From positions 868,001-932,000 of the forward strand of contig NZ_JAINFL010000002.1 in assembly GCF_022458895.1 (NCBI RefSeq): a stretch of DNA of 64,000 bases, in the 5' to 3' direction. A program made the position numbers and the translations under genes. This document shows, piece by piece, positions 25,440-34,590 of the stretch. The stretch comes from Roseihalotalea indica. GTDB taxonomy: Bacteria; Bacteroidota; Bacteroidia; Cytophagales; Cyclobacteriaceae. Every line of letters starts with the position of its first letter. Positions within the stretch are counted from its first letter, which is position 1. Under the pieces are notes generated by a model. It ran no database searches. It was not told where the DNA came from and saw only the letters and a list, made by a program, of their open reading frames with translations.

Positions 25440-27273
25440 TGATTCGTTCATTTATGGGTAGGTGTATGTTGATCTGGGTTCCTTCTCCTTCGGCAGACTG
25501 AATATCGAGCGTGGCATTAATAAAGCTGGCTCGCTCACGAATATTAAAAATACCCAGGCCCGATCCGTTCTTACTAACCGGCGCGGTCCGCTGGGCATAT
25601 TGCTGGTAGGCAAACCCAATTCCATTATCTTCAATCGCTACATTAAGATAATGGGCGTTGTGGCTAAAGGTTACTTTAATTTCCTTCGCCTCCGAGTATT
25701 TTATGGCATTATTCACTGATTCCTGAATGATACGGTACAGATTCGTTTCTACATTTTTTTCCAGACGATTGATAAAGCCGGTCTGATTCTCAAAAATAAT
25801 CTGTTTGTCAGACAATCGGCTGGCTTCGGAACAAAAACGCTTGGTGGCCGGGATTAAACCGTAGTCATTCAGGGCGCTGGGGTTCAGGTTAAAGGATACG
25901 CGCCGTACTTCGCGAATGATATGATTGAGCAAAGACTGGGCTTCCTGCACTTCGGTTTCCCGTTCGGGTACGTTGGGAGCCAGGTTAATGGCCTCAACTT
26001 TAAATTTCAGAGCGGTGAGCAACTGCCCAATGCCATCGTGAATATCGCGGGAAATACGCCTTCTTTCCTCTTCCTGTCCTTCCAGAATCAGGCTGGATCG
26101 GAATCGCTGTTCTTTCACTTTCTTGTCAATTTTCTCCCGGGTGATCTCGTGCGAACGGGCCTGCGCTTCCTTCAACTCCGTTTTGTTGCTACAGATCATA
26201 TTCAGTGTCTCGGTCTTTTGCTGGGCATTAAGGGTAGGTACAATGTGTACCAGTAGCCAGATGAAATCGCCCGACTCAGACGTTGCCTTTATTTCTCCTA
26301 CCCAGGTATTCCCGCTGGTAACCCGGTATTTGATATTCTCTACCTGCTCAGAACTGTAGCCTTCCTGCTCCAACCAAGAGAAAAGGTTCTCATGCCGTTC
26401 AAACACCCGGTACTCCAGGTCATGATCAAAAACATCACTAACAAAGGTAAACCAACCATCCGGATTGGTTTTGGCGTATAAGGTAGGGGGTTCTTCAATC
26501 GGGTCAACTTCGGCTAGCTCCTGGTACGATGCTTCCAGCGAGTTGTACAGTATGCCTAGTTCCTGGGCCATTCCTTTAGCCCGTTTTTCAGACTGCGTAA
26601 GTTCACTGATGGTGCGGCGTATCTGGCGTGCCGTAGGGCGGAAAATGAATAATAATTCAAACAGAATGATCAATAGGGAAACCCCTAATAGCAGTAACTC
26701 GACTTCTTCCAGGTAAAGAACCCTCTCCTTCGCTTCCTGATCGTACTGAAATACAATCGTATCCATTTCTCCCAAAAAGAGGGATTCATTCTTGAGAATG
26801 GTATCTATTGAAGCTTGCAGGGTAGCGGTATCAACCGCGTGTTGTGCCTGAAGCTGGCTGATGATTTGCCGGGCACCTTGCGCAATAATTTCATGCTTGG
26901 GGCTGATCGCCTGAAACATAGAATCAATCGCCGCACTGTTATCTACCTGAATTTGCAGGGTGGTATCGCCGTGTTGAAGTGCCTGATGGGATTGTTGCCA
27001 GAGAGATACGGCTTCATCCAGTTCCTGTGCGTAAAGCTGTTTTTGCTCAAAGTCAGTAGTATTACCGATTTGTAGAGCCAGCTTGCTGATTTTCTGGCTG
27101 AGCATGCGTTGCCGGCCAGCAATGTTGATAATCCGGGAGTCGTTTTCCTGTTTCACCAGGTAACGCTGTATATATAACTGGCTGACAATAATAGACGCAG
27201 CAATGCCAAATAAGGCCAACGCATATAGAATGCTTAACTTCTCAAAACCATGCTTGCGTTCGATTGACTTCAT
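25408..27273 (-). CDS. NarX-like sensor histidine kinase (PilJ-type sensor, PAS, HisKA_3)
   Basis: A 621-residue membrane kinase. Helix 1 is about 14-35 and helix 2 about 192-212; between them is a periplasmic four-helix sensor opening with RIINIAGRQRMLSQKI (residues 47-62), the PilJ-domain motif related to the nitrate-binding P-box of NarX and NarQ. A PAS domain follows (about 265-370), then a HisKA_3 dimerisation domain (RRISRDIHDGIGQLLTALKFK, phospho-His in DIHDG) and an HATPase with EDNGIGF and GSGLGIFNIRERA. Gene context (nirD upstream, regulator downstream with overlap) makes nitrate or nitrite the probable signal. Confidence 0.92.
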   Translation of the reverse strand: MKSIERKHGFEKLSILYALALFGIAASIIVSQLYIQRYLVKQENDSRIINIAGRQRMLSQKISKLALQIGNTTDFEQKQLYAQELDEAVSLWQQSHQALQHGDTTLQIQVDNSAAIDSMFQAISPKHEIIAQGARQIISQLQAQHAVDTATLQASIDTILKNESLFLGEMDTIVFQYDQEAKERVLYLEEVELLLLGVSLLIILFELLFIFRPTARQIRRTISELTQSEKRAKGMAQELGILYNSLEASYQELAEVDPIEEPPTLYAKTNPDGWFTFVSDVFDHDLEYRVFERHENLFSWLEQEGYSSEQVENIKYRVTSGNTWVGEIKATSESGDFIWLLVHIVPTLNAQQKTETLNMICSNKTELKEAQARSHEITREKIDKKVKEQRFRSSLILEGQEEERRRISRDIHDGIGQLLTALKFKVEAINLAPNVPERETEVQEAQSLLNHIIREVRRVSFNLNPSALNDYGLIPATKRFCSEASRLSDKQIIFENQTGFINRLEKNVETNLYRIIQESVNNAIKYSEAKEIKVTFSHNAHYLNVAIEDNGIGFAYQQYAQRTAPVSKNGSGLGIFNIRERASFINATLDIQSAEGEGTQINIHLPINERINGAYQSHPSR

Positions 27274-27389
27274 CCGGAAAAAATGATAGACAAAGTACGT
27301 TAAAATACGGGGAAAAGAATATTACTCTATCCATATTTATCCAGTCGGTTCACTGAAAGAGTAGTGATTGAAGTGAGCAAAAGAGAAAA

Positions 27390-27764
27390 TTAGGCATCGA
27401 AGCCCAGATATACGTATCCATCTTCCACTTTTACCGGGTAGGTGGCAATTTCACATTCATCCGCATTCAGGCACTCACCCGATCGTAGAGAAAAAGTTCT
27501 TTTATGAAACGGGCAAGCTACTTTCGGCGCGCCCTGCTCCGAGCCGATCATACCCCGGGAGAGGATCATCTGCCGTTTGTGCGGGCAAAGGTTCTGGCAG
27601 GCATACCACTCGTTGCGGCGGGTAAAGTTGAAAACAGCAATTTGCTTGCCTTTATACAATACACAAGCTCCACCGTTGGCGGGAAAGGCAGTTACCGGAG
27701 CAGCTTTAAACCAGTGAGCGACATTTTCAGGCGAAACAGTTTTATATTCTAATATATCGTTCAT
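27390..27764 (-). CDS. nirD: Nitrite reductase small subunit NirD (Rieske type)
   Basis: A 124-residue Rieske-fold protein with both cluster motifs intact: C-P-H in NLCPHKRQM and C-P-F-H in VACPFHKRTFSL. It pairs with NirB to reduce nitrite to ammonium with NADH. 83 bp separate it from nirB, a gap that holds a GC-rich palindromic repeat. In some bacteria NirD has lost its Rieske cysteines; here they are kept, so it may bind a 2Fe-2S cluster. Confidence 0.93.
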   Translation of the reverse strand: MNDILEYKTVSPENVAHWFKAAPVTAFPANGGACVLYKGKQIAVFNFTRRNEWYACQNLCPHKRQMILSRGMIGSEQGAPKVACPFHKRTFSLRSGECLNADECEIATYPVKVEDGYVYLGFDA

Positions 27765-27800
27765 GATCTTTTAGGTTTTAGAAGTTAGGGATTGGAGAGT

Positions 27801-27844
27801 GGAGGCAGGAGGCCAATGTCCCTGTCTCCGGCTACCTGCTTTCC
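27801..27844. repeat. GC-rich imperfect palindrome (copy 1 of 3)
   Basis: GGCAGGAGGC (27804-27813) followed after 17 nt by GCTACCTGCTTTCC. It shares GGCAGGAGGC, CCCTGT and CTCCGG words with the repeat at 59435-59468 and the reverse-oriented copy at 60627-60673. It sits between nirB and nirD. Confidence 0.45.
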
Positions 27845-27847
27845 GTG

Positions 27848-30340
27848 CTACCATTTTACCGGAACTTTCTGCCCTCGCAGGGTATCAAATTGTACACTGG
27901 GATCTTCAGCTTCTGCATTAATGAAGTGGGTAAACTTGGCGCGCAATTCGGGGTTATTCACAACTTCCGTCCATTCACATTTGTATACCGCCAGCGTCTG
28001 CTGCATCTCCTTTTCCAGTTGCTCGCCAATGCCCAGAATGTCGTTTACTACTACATCGCGAAGGTAATCGATGCCACCATCCAGTTTATTGAGCCAGGGG
28101 GCCGTTCGGGTTAGGGGCTCCGCCGTTTTAATGTAGAACATCAGGAAGCGGTCGATGTACTTGATACAGGTTTCTTTGTCTACGTCCTGCGCCAGCAGCA
28201 GCGCGTGCTGGGGTTTTACTCCGCCATTACCACATACGTATAGGTTCCAGCCTTTGTCGGTGGCAATAATACCGAAGTCTTTACTCTGCGCCTCGGCACA
28301 CTCGCGGGCACAGCCGGATACAGCACTCTTCAGCTTGTGAGGCGAGCGTAATCCCTTGTAGCGATTTTCAATTTCTATGGCAAAGGATACCGAATCGTGC
28401 AGCCCATAGCGGCACCAGGCCGATCCAACGCAGCTTTTTACGGTACGCAGGGCTTTTCCGTAGGCATGGCCGCTCTCAAAGCCTACCGCAATCAGCTCTT
28501 CCCAGATATCCGGTAGCTGATGCAGGTGCGCGCCGAGCATATCAATACGCTGTCCACCCGTAATTTTAGTATACAGATTATACTTTCTGGCCACTCGCCC
28601 GATAGTAATCAGTTGTTCGGGAGTAATCTCACCACCGGGAACACGAGGAATAACCGAGTAGGTACCGCCCCGCTGGATGTTAGCCAGAAAACGGTCGTTG
28701 GTATCCTGAATAGTATCCTGTTCGGTAATCAGTTCGTTCCAGAGGCTAGCCAGAATTGAGGCGACAGCAGGCTTACATATTTCGCAACCATCTCCTTTTC
28801 CCACCTCGTTCAGCAAAGCATCGTACGATTTAATTTCTTTCACCTGAATAATGTCCAGTAGCTCCTGACGAGTATAGTCGAAGTGTTCGCAGATCGTTTT
28901 ACGGATTCGCTTACCCATTTTAGCCAGCGTCTGATCAAACAGATCGGAGACCATAGGAAGACACCCGCCGCAGCCAGTACCCGCTTTCGTACACTTTTTA
29001 ATATCCTTGATACTTTGTGATTCCCCGTTTTGCACTGACTGGCAGATCATGCCTTTGGTAATACCTTCGCAGGAGCAGATTTGGGCATCATCCGGCAGGC
29101 TGTCTAATCCCATACCAGCTTGTTCTCCGCCCCGGGAGCCCAGAATAAGATCTTCCGGGTTGGGAGGCAGGGTAATGCCGTTTTGTACAGTTTGTAACAG
29201 CATATTGTAGGCTTCGGCGTCGCCCACCAGCATTCCTCCGAGCAATTTCTTTCCGTCAGCAGAAACGTTAATACGCTTATAAATCCCTTTTACCTTGTCT
29301 TCAAAGATGATGGGATGATGGTCGGTTTTGGTGCCGAATACATCTCCGAAACTGGCTACGTCTACTCCCATCAGTTTGAGTTTGGTAGACATATCATTAC
29401 CCGGGAAGGTTTTTTCAGTATTTCCTAATAAGTGTTGCACGGCAACCTCCGCCATATCGTACCCCGGAGCCACCAGCCCGTAGATCATATCCTTGTGTAA
29501 TGCGACTTCCCCTACCGCATAGATGTCAGGGTCGGAAGTTTGCATATAGTCGTTGACGATCACTCCACCGCGGGGGCCTACCGCTAGCTCGCTGAGTCGG
29601 CCCAGTTCGTCTCGAGGGCGTATCCCGGCCGAGATCACCAGCATATCTACCGGTAAGGCGGATTCATCAGCAAAGTGTAGGGCATCCAGCTTTCCATTGC
29701 CCTCAATAGCCCGAGTGTTCTTATTCAAATGCACCTGAATGCCGAGGGCCTCTATTCGGGTTTGCAAGATGCGCGAGCCGGCTTCATCCAGTTGGCGGGG
29801 CATCAGGCGAGAGGCAAATTCAATTACATGCGTTTGCAAGCCCATGTCTACCATAGCTTTGGCGGCTTCCAGTCCTAGTAGTCCCCCGCCTAGGATAGCG
29901 GCTGACTTTACTTTTTTTCCGTAAGCGATGATCGCGTCCAGATCTTCTATGGTCCGGTATACAAACACTCCGCCCTTATCCGTGCCGGGTACTGGGGGTA
30001 CAAAGGCGCTGGAGCCTGTTGCCAGCACGAGTTGATCGTAAGCAAGCGTGGTGCCCCGGTGGGTTTCTATCGTTTTGTGTTGCCGGTCTATGCGGGCTAC
30101 CATTTCGCCGGTTCTCAATTCAATACCGTTTTCCTCGTACCAGACGGAAGGTGCCAGGGTGAGCTTGTCAACATTCTGTTCGCTGAAGTACTCGCTCAGG
30201 TGGACTCGGTCGTAAGCCGGGCGGCATTCTTCACCAAATACCGTAACCGATACCTCCTGAGAGGGGGCAGCCAGTTTCCGCAGCTTTTCGCAGAACTTAT
30301 AACCGACCATACCATTTCCAATGACAACAATCTTACGCAT
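27848..30340 (-). CDS. nirB: NADH-dependent nitrite reductase large subunit NirB
   Basis: An 830-residue enzyme. Order: FAD/NAD oxidoreductase (about 1-400; IVVIGNGMVGYKF, AAILGGGLLGLEAAKAM), two BFD-like 2Fe-2S domains (ICSCEGITKGM...GTGCGGCLP near 425-475; then CEICKP near 535), nitrite/sulfite ferredoxin-like half domain (GGEITPEQLITIGRVARKY), and the siroheme/4Fe-4S domain with CVGSAWC (C-x5-C) and GCARECAE (C-x3-C). It reduces nitrite to ammonium in the cytosol using NADH. First gene of the nirB-nirD-kinase-regulator-mobA run; the shared palindrome lies 77-92 bp before its start. Confidence 0.97.
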   Translation of the reverse strand: MRKIVVIGNGMVGYKFCEKLRKLAAPSQEVSVTVFGEECRPAYDRVHLSEYFSEQNVDKLTLAPSVWYEENGIELRTGEMVARIDRQHKTIETHRGTTLAYDQLVLATGSSAFVPPVPGTDKGGVFVYRTIEDLDAIIAYGKKVKSAAILGGGLLGLEAAKAMVDMGLQTHVIEFASRLMPRQLDEAGSRILQTRIEALGIQVHLNKNTRAIEGNGKLDALHFADESALPVDMLVISAGIRPRDELGRLSELAVGPRGGVIVNDYMQTSDPDIYAVGEVALHKDMIYGLVAPGYDMAEVAVQHLLGNTEKTFPGNDMSTKLKLMGVDVASFGDVFGTKTDHHPIIFEDKVKGIYKRINVSADGKKLLGGMLVGDAEAYNMLLQTVQNGITLPPNPEDLILGSRGGEQAGMGLDSLPDDAQICSCEGITKGMICQSVQNGESQSIKDIKKCTKAGTGCGGCLPMVSDLFDQTLAKMGKRIRKTICEHFDYTRQELLDIIQVKEIKSYDALLNEVGKGDGCEICKPAVASILASLWNELITEQDTIQDTNDRFLANIQRGGTYSVIPRVPGGEITPEQLITIGRVARKYNLYTKITGGQRIDMLGAHLHQLPDIWEELIAVGFESGHAYGKALRTVKSCVGSAWCRYGLHDSVSFAIEIENRYKGLRSPHKLKSAVSGCARECAEAQSKDFGIIATDKGWNLYVCGNGGVKPQHALLLAQDVDKETCIKYIDRFLMFYIKTAEPLTRTAPWLNKLDGGIDYLRDVVVNDILGIGEQLEKEMQQTLAVYKCEWTEVVNNPELRAKFTHFINAEAEDPSVQFDTLRGQKVPVKW

Positions 30341-30416
30341 GAGATTATGGTTTTGAGTATAATTTCGTATTTTGCTTCTGAGTACGGGAGCTAATTACGG
30401 AAAAATAAATGTAAAT

Positions 30417-30432
30417 TACGTAATTTTACGTA
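30417..30432. promoter_or_regulatory. NarL-like 7-2-7 palindrome between nirB and the siroheme genes
   Basis: TACGTAA-TT-TTACGTA, identical in both half-sites to the core at 23431-23446. It lies in the divergent 144-bp gap, about 85 bp from the nirB ATG and 60 bp from the SUMT ATG by centre. Single half-sites such as TACGGGA (30383) and TACGGAA (30396) lie next to it. Candidate shared operator of both transcripts. Confidence 0.65.
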
Positions 30433-30484
30433 AAAAAAATTACTTTTACTGAAAGTTACTCGAAAACCTAACCGTAGAAATACT

Positions 30485-31246
30485 ATGAATCCGCGATTAA
30501 CATTAGTAGGAGCCGGACCGGGCGATGAAGAGCTCATTACCTTAAAAGGCATCCGCGCGTTGGAGACTGCCGATGTGGTGTTATATGATGCCTTGGCTAA
30601 CCCGGCTTTGCTGCGCTATGCACCTGTAGAAGCAGAAAAAATCTTTGTGGGTAAGCGGGCCGGGCTACATCAGGTACAACAGCGTAGTATTAACCAACTG
30701 ATAGTGCAGTACGCGCACTCACACGGGCACGTAGTACGGTTGAAGGGCGGCGACCCTTTTGTCTTCGGACGGGGACAGGAAGAAAAAGAGTACGCTCTAA
30801 AGCACGGCCTTGAAGTAGCCATAGTACCGGGAGTGAGTAGTGCGCTGGCTGTTCCTGCCACCAACGAAATTCCGCTTACCTCTCGCGGAGCCAGCGACAG
30901 CTTCTGGGTAGTGACCGGGACTACCCGCTCGGGCACCCTTTCCAAAGATATGACTCTGGCGGCTCAATCATCAGCAACCGTGGTGATACTCATGGGAATG
31001 AAGCAACTGGCCGCCATTACCAAATTATTCACCCAACATAGAGGTTCGGAAGAACCTATCGCTATTATTCAGAATGGTACCTGCCCGGATGAGCGATCTG
31101 CTATTGGACGCCTAAGCTCAATTGAGCAAATTGTCCGGGAAAAGGAACTATCTTCCCCGGCCATTATTGTTATCGGAGCAGTGGTAACCAAACATTGGGC
31201 CTCTGTGCAGCACCAAGTAGGTGGCCTGACAAAACCAATGCCTTAG
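30485..31246 (+). CDS. cobA: Uroporphyrinogen-III C-methyltransferase (SUMT)
   Basis: A 253-residue SAM-dependent enzyme that methylates uroporphyrinogen III at C2 and C7 to precorrin-2. Motifs: LVGAGPGDEELITLKG near the start, VRLKGGDPFVFGRGQEE (P-loop-like) near 80-96, VVPGVSSALAVPA and TVVILMGM. It provides the siroheme precursor for NirB; the next gene completes the pathway. Divergent from nirB across the shared palindrome, so probably co-regulated with it. No corrin genes are visible, hence siroheme rather than cobalamin is the likely product. Confidence 0.95.
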   Translation: MNPRLTLVGAGPGDEELITLKGIRALETADVVLYDALANPALLRYAPVEAEKIFVGKRAGLHQVQQRSINQLIVQYAHSHGHVVRLKGGDPFVFGRGQEEKEYALKHGLEVAIVPGVSSALAVPATNEIPLTSRGASDSFWVVTGTTRSGTLSKDMTLAAQSSATVVILMGMKQLAAITKLFTQHRGSEEPIAIIQNGTCPDERSAIGRLSSIEQIVREKELSSPAIIVIGAVVTKHWASVQHQVGGLTKPMP

Positions 31247-31360
31247 TATCTTCAGATTTTTTCCGTAATTTCTGGTTGATTACCTTCGTAAGAAGGTGTT
31301 TGAGTATTTGAGGTAAAATGCACAGGCAGCCCTAAAAAACACATCTAACCAATTTTTTAT

Positions 31361-31963
31361 ATGGATCAGGGAAACCAACTCTTTCCGGTATTTTTTAAGC
31401 TGCACGAACTGGATGTACTGATTGTAGGTGGCGGCTACGTGGGGCTGGAGAAACTGGAAGCCATCCTGAAAAACAGTCCGGAAACCCGCGTTACGTTGGT
31501 AGGGCAGGAAATTTTGCAGGAGGATATTTTCCGGTTAGCGGGCAAACATCCTAACATTCGTGTTATTGAGCGCCGGTTCCGGTGGCGCGATCTGCGAGGT
31601 AAAGATCTGGTTTTTCTGGCAACCAATGACCGGAGTCTGCACGAACGAATAAAAGTACGCACTCGTCGCAAGCGCATCATGACCAACGTGGCCGATACTC
31701 CTGATCTGTGTGACTTTTACTTAAGCTCGGTGGTGAAGAAAGGCGATCTGAAAATTGCTATCTCCAGCAACGGTAAATCACCGACGCTGACCAAACGCAT
31801 TCGCCAATACCTAGAAGAAGCTATTCCCGATGATGTGCAGGGCTTGCTGGACAACCTGCTGGAGGTACGTAACCAGTTGCGCGGAGATTTTGAGTACAAA
31901 GTGAAAAAACTGAACGAAGTAACGGCTGACTGGCTTTCCAAAGAACATGACAAACCCAAATAA
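31361..31963 (+). CDS. Precorrin-2 dehydrogenase/sirohydrochlorin ferrochelatase (SirC/Met8/CysG-N type)
   Basis: A 200-residue protein with a Rossmann domain (VLIVGGGYVGLEKLEAIL near 17-34), the LVFLATNDRSLHERI block and VADTPDLCDFYLSSVVKKGDLKIAISSNGKSPTLTKRIR, the family core with catalytic Asp. It oxidises precorrin-2 to sirohydrochlorin and may insert iron, finishing siroheme for NirB. It lies 114 bp after the SUMT gene and overlaps the DUF4202 gene by 17 bp. Confidence 0.92.
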   Translation: MDQGNQLFPVFFKLHELDVLIVGGGYVGLEKLEAILKNSPETRVTLVGQEILQEDIFRLAGKHPNIRVIERRFRWRDLRGKDLVFLATNDRSLHERIKVRTRRKRIMTNVADTPDLCDFYLSSVVKKGDLKIAISSNGKSPTLTKRIRQYLEEAIPDDVQGLLDNLLEVRNQLRGDFEYKVKKLNEVTADWLSKEHDKPK

Positions 31964-32546
31964 TACTGACCGACTTAACCAAACGCTGGCTGCCTTTGAC
32001 GAAGCCAACCGACAAGACCCTCGCGTTGACCACGATGAGCAGGGAAATGAAGTGCCTTCGGAATTGCTGTATGCTCAGCGCATGAGCCAAACCCTGGAAA
32101 GTTTTCGTCCTGATGCATCAGAAGCATTGCAACTGGCGGCGCGTTGCCAGCATATTGAGCGGTGGAAGATTCCCCGGGAAGACTACCCGATGGACCGGAA
32201 AGGCTATCTGCTTTGGCGCAGCAATCTAAAGAAGATGCACGGCGAGCGAGCTGCCGAAATTATGCAACGACACGGCTACGACGAAGAAACCATTGATCGG
32301 GTAGTGATGCTGGTCAATAAAAAACAGTTAAAGCGGGATGATGAAGTACAAGCTCTGGAGGATGTGATCTGCCTGGTTTTCCTGCAATACTATTTTGATG
32401 AGTTTCGGGAAAAGCATTCCGAAGAAAAGCTGATTGATATTGTGGCGAAGACCTGGCGAAAGATGTCGGATGAAGGACACGAAGCAGCATTAAAATTATC
32501 CATGTCTCCCGAGTCACTGGCTATTATTCAGAAAGCAGTAGCCTAA
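31947..32546 (+). CDS. DUF4202 family protein
   Basis: A 199-residue soluble alpha-helical protein. The block AARCQHIERWKIPREDYPMDRKGYLLWRSNLKKMHGE with several His, Arg and Asp residues is the conserved heart of DUF4202, a family often seen beside nitrate or nitrite assimilation genes. Function unknown; the His/Asp pattern could bind metal (inference). The start overlaps the preceding gene by 17 bp, so translational coupling to siroheme synthesis is likely. Confidence 0.88.
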   Translation: MTNPNNTDRLNQTLAAFDEANRQDPRVDHDEQGNEVPSELLYAQRMSQTLESFRPDASEALQLAARCQHIERWKIPREDYPMDRKGYLLWRSNLKKMHGERAAEIMQRHGYDEETIDRVVMLVNKKQLKRDDEVQALEDVICLVFLQYYFDEFREKHSEEKLIDIVAKTWRKMSDEGHEAALKLSMSPESLAIIQKAVA

Positions 32547-32570
32547 TAGCTAGCAACTTAACTACAAGGT

Positions 32571-32948
32571 TTACTCTTCTGATGCTGCTGGGTTGGGAAA
32601 CTGGTCGGGCTCTTCCTGTTCATCCCGATGCAGGCATTGAAAGTCTTTCTCAATCAATACATGAAGTGTCTGATCATCTACCACCGGAAGGCGATGCTCA
32701 ATGCCTACCTGGTCAGAGGTAGCCCAGGGCAATGCTTCTGATACTGGCAGACTCACTTTTATTTCGTAATTTTGGAAAGTTAAGGTCATTGGATCATCGC
32801 TGGCGTGGACAGCAAGCGTATAGATCAACGCAGGCTGATTTATACCTATATACATTTTTTCCTGAACCGCTTCTTGCCTACTAATACGCTGTACCTCTGG
32901 CTGGGTAAGTCGTAAACGCAGGCTATTTCCTTGAATTCGTAATTTCAT
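32571..32948 (-). CDS. Small conserved protein, DUF7009-like
   Basis: A 125-residue soluble protein beginning MKLRIQGNSLRLRLTQPEV, a pattern I associate with a small Bacteroidota family (DUF7009, from memory, not checked). The C-terminus is acidic (RDEQEEPDQFPNP). It is convergent with the DUF4202 gene at the end of the nitrate island. Function unknown; an island role is a guess from position. Confidence 0.7.
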   Translation of the reverse strand: MKLRIQGNSLRLRLTQPEVQRISRQEAVQEKMYIGINQPALIYTLAVHASDDPMTLTFQNYEIKVSLPVSEALPWATSDQVGIEHRLPVVDDQTLHVLIEKDFQCLHRDEQEEPDQFPNPAASEE

Positions 32949-33233
32949 ATAAGAATTGCTAGTAGTATTTCAATGTACCAATGTTGTTCATTATTTTTAC
33001 AGAGTAAGCAGAAATATCCAGCATAAAATTATTAAGTGATTATCATAATCTGAAATATACTCTGTAGGGCTATTCTAAGTTAGAAGAAGTCGTATATAGT
33101 AAACTTAAGTCAAGTTCTGTAGCCATTCTGTAAAAATGCTTATCTTAACTGTGGTAGTTCTAGTGCTTTTGTAGCTTCTCCCTTACTTTTCATATAGCTG
33201 CAAAAGGCAATAATTTTAAATTTTATCTATACC

Positions 33234-34430
33234 GTGTTAGATACCGGAGTAAATATAAAAGCCGACATTGAGGCGATCAATCGTATTTCGATAGTGCCCT
33301 CGCTACTTGATGTTGTTTGCCGCTCTACAGGTATGGGGTTTGCTGCTATTGCCAGAGTTACAGAAGACCGTTGGGTTACTTGTAAGGCTCTTGATAAAAT
33401 TTCCTTTGGGCTTAAGCCAGGAGACGAATTAAAAGTAGAAACCACCATCTGCCATGAAATACGGCAGAGCCATAAGCCCGTGATTATTGATCATGTAGAA
33501 AAAGATAAGGTCTACTGTTCTCATCATACTCCGGCGATGTATGGTTTTCAAAGTTACATTTCTATACCAATTTTTCGGAAGGATGGTACTTTTTTTGGCA
33601 CATTGTGTTCTATTGATCCAAAACCAGCCAAACTAAATACTCCCGAGATCATTGGTATGTTTACTCTATTTGCCGATCTCATATCTTTCCATCTTAATGC
33701 TATTGAGCAGCTTGATCTGGCCGAAGCTAAGCTATTAGAAGAACGTCAAACTGCAGAGCTACGAGAACAATTTATTGCAATCTTAGGGCACGATCTTCGT
33801 AATCCGGTAGCTTCTACCATGATGGGAGCGGAAGTTTTGCTTCAGAAGCCCTTGGATGAAGACTCTAAACGCGTTATCAGTGCCATCAAGAAAACGGCTT
33901 TTCGGATGAAAGGACTGGTTGAAAATATGCTTGATTTTGCCAGAGGACGTTTGGGGGGAGGAATTACACTAGAGCTTGATGCCCATAGCGATTCTTTAAA
34001 AAACGCTTTACTTGAAGTCATCTCTGAAGTGCTCTCAGTATCCACCCGGGATATTGATGCCCACTTTGAATTAAATGAGTCTGTAGTTTGCGATAAAGAC
34101 CGTATCGCCCAGCTATTTTCTAACCTTTTAGGCAATGCTGTTGCTCATGGAGCAAAAAATAAGCCTATCATTGTTAGCGCAGTAAATTGTGGTGGTGAGT
34201 TTAGACTCTCGGTCACTAATTGCGGCGATAAAATTCCTGAAGCGATAATGAGTCGTCTTTTTCAACCTTTTTCCCGGGAAAAGATGAAGCCCGGCAAGCA
34301 GGGGTTGGGGCTGGGACTTTATATTGCCTCCGAGATTGCCCGGGCTCATGGTGGGGAAATTAATGCCATCTCAACAGATGAAGAGACATGTTTCGTTTTT
34401 AAAATGCCTGCACTGAGACAAAAGACTTAG
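33234..34430 (+). CDS. GAF-domain sensor histidine kinase
   Basis: A 398-residue soluble kinase, start GTG at 33234 (no ATG gives a complete GAF domain). GAF domain about 15-165 (FAAIARVTEDRWVTCKALDKI, SYISIPIFRKDGTFFGTLCSIDP). HisKA about 175-240 with phospho-His in ILGHDLRNPVAS. HATPase with N-box FSNLLGNAVAHG and G-box GLGLGLYIASEIARAHGG. No transmembrane segment and no regulator next to it, so the signal is cytosolic and the partner unknown. The gene stands alone with 285 bp upstream and 160 bp downstream. Confidence 0.9.
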   Translation: MLDTGVNIKADIEAINRISIVPSLLDVVCRSTGMGFAAIARVTEDRWVTCKALDKISFGLKPGDELKVETTICHEIRQSHKPVIIDHVEKDKVYCSHHTPAMYGFQSYISIPIFRKDGTFFGTLCSIDPKPAKLNTPEIIGMFTLFADLISFHLNAIEQLDLAEAKLLEERQTAELREQFIAILGHDLRNPVASTMMGAEVLLQKPLDEDSKRVISAIKKTAFRMKGLVENMLDFARGRLGGGITLELDAHSDSLKNALLEVISEVLSVSTRDIDAHFELNESVVCDKDRIAQLFSNLLGNAVAHGAKNKPIIVSAVNCGGEFRLSVTNCGDKIPEAIMSRLFQPFSREKMKPGKQGLGLGLYIASEIARAHGGEINAISTDEETCFVFKMPALRQKT

Positions 34431-34590
34431 TGCTGTTTATCCTGTCAGCGAACAGTTTTGTAACTAGTGCAGCTATATTGCAAACAACTCTGCTGAAATG
34501 TGTAAGGCGAGCCTGATCGTAAACCTGCTGTCCTTTCTGGTGTTACCTACTTGTAAAGTATTTTAAACTAAAAAAGCATTTATATTTCTT

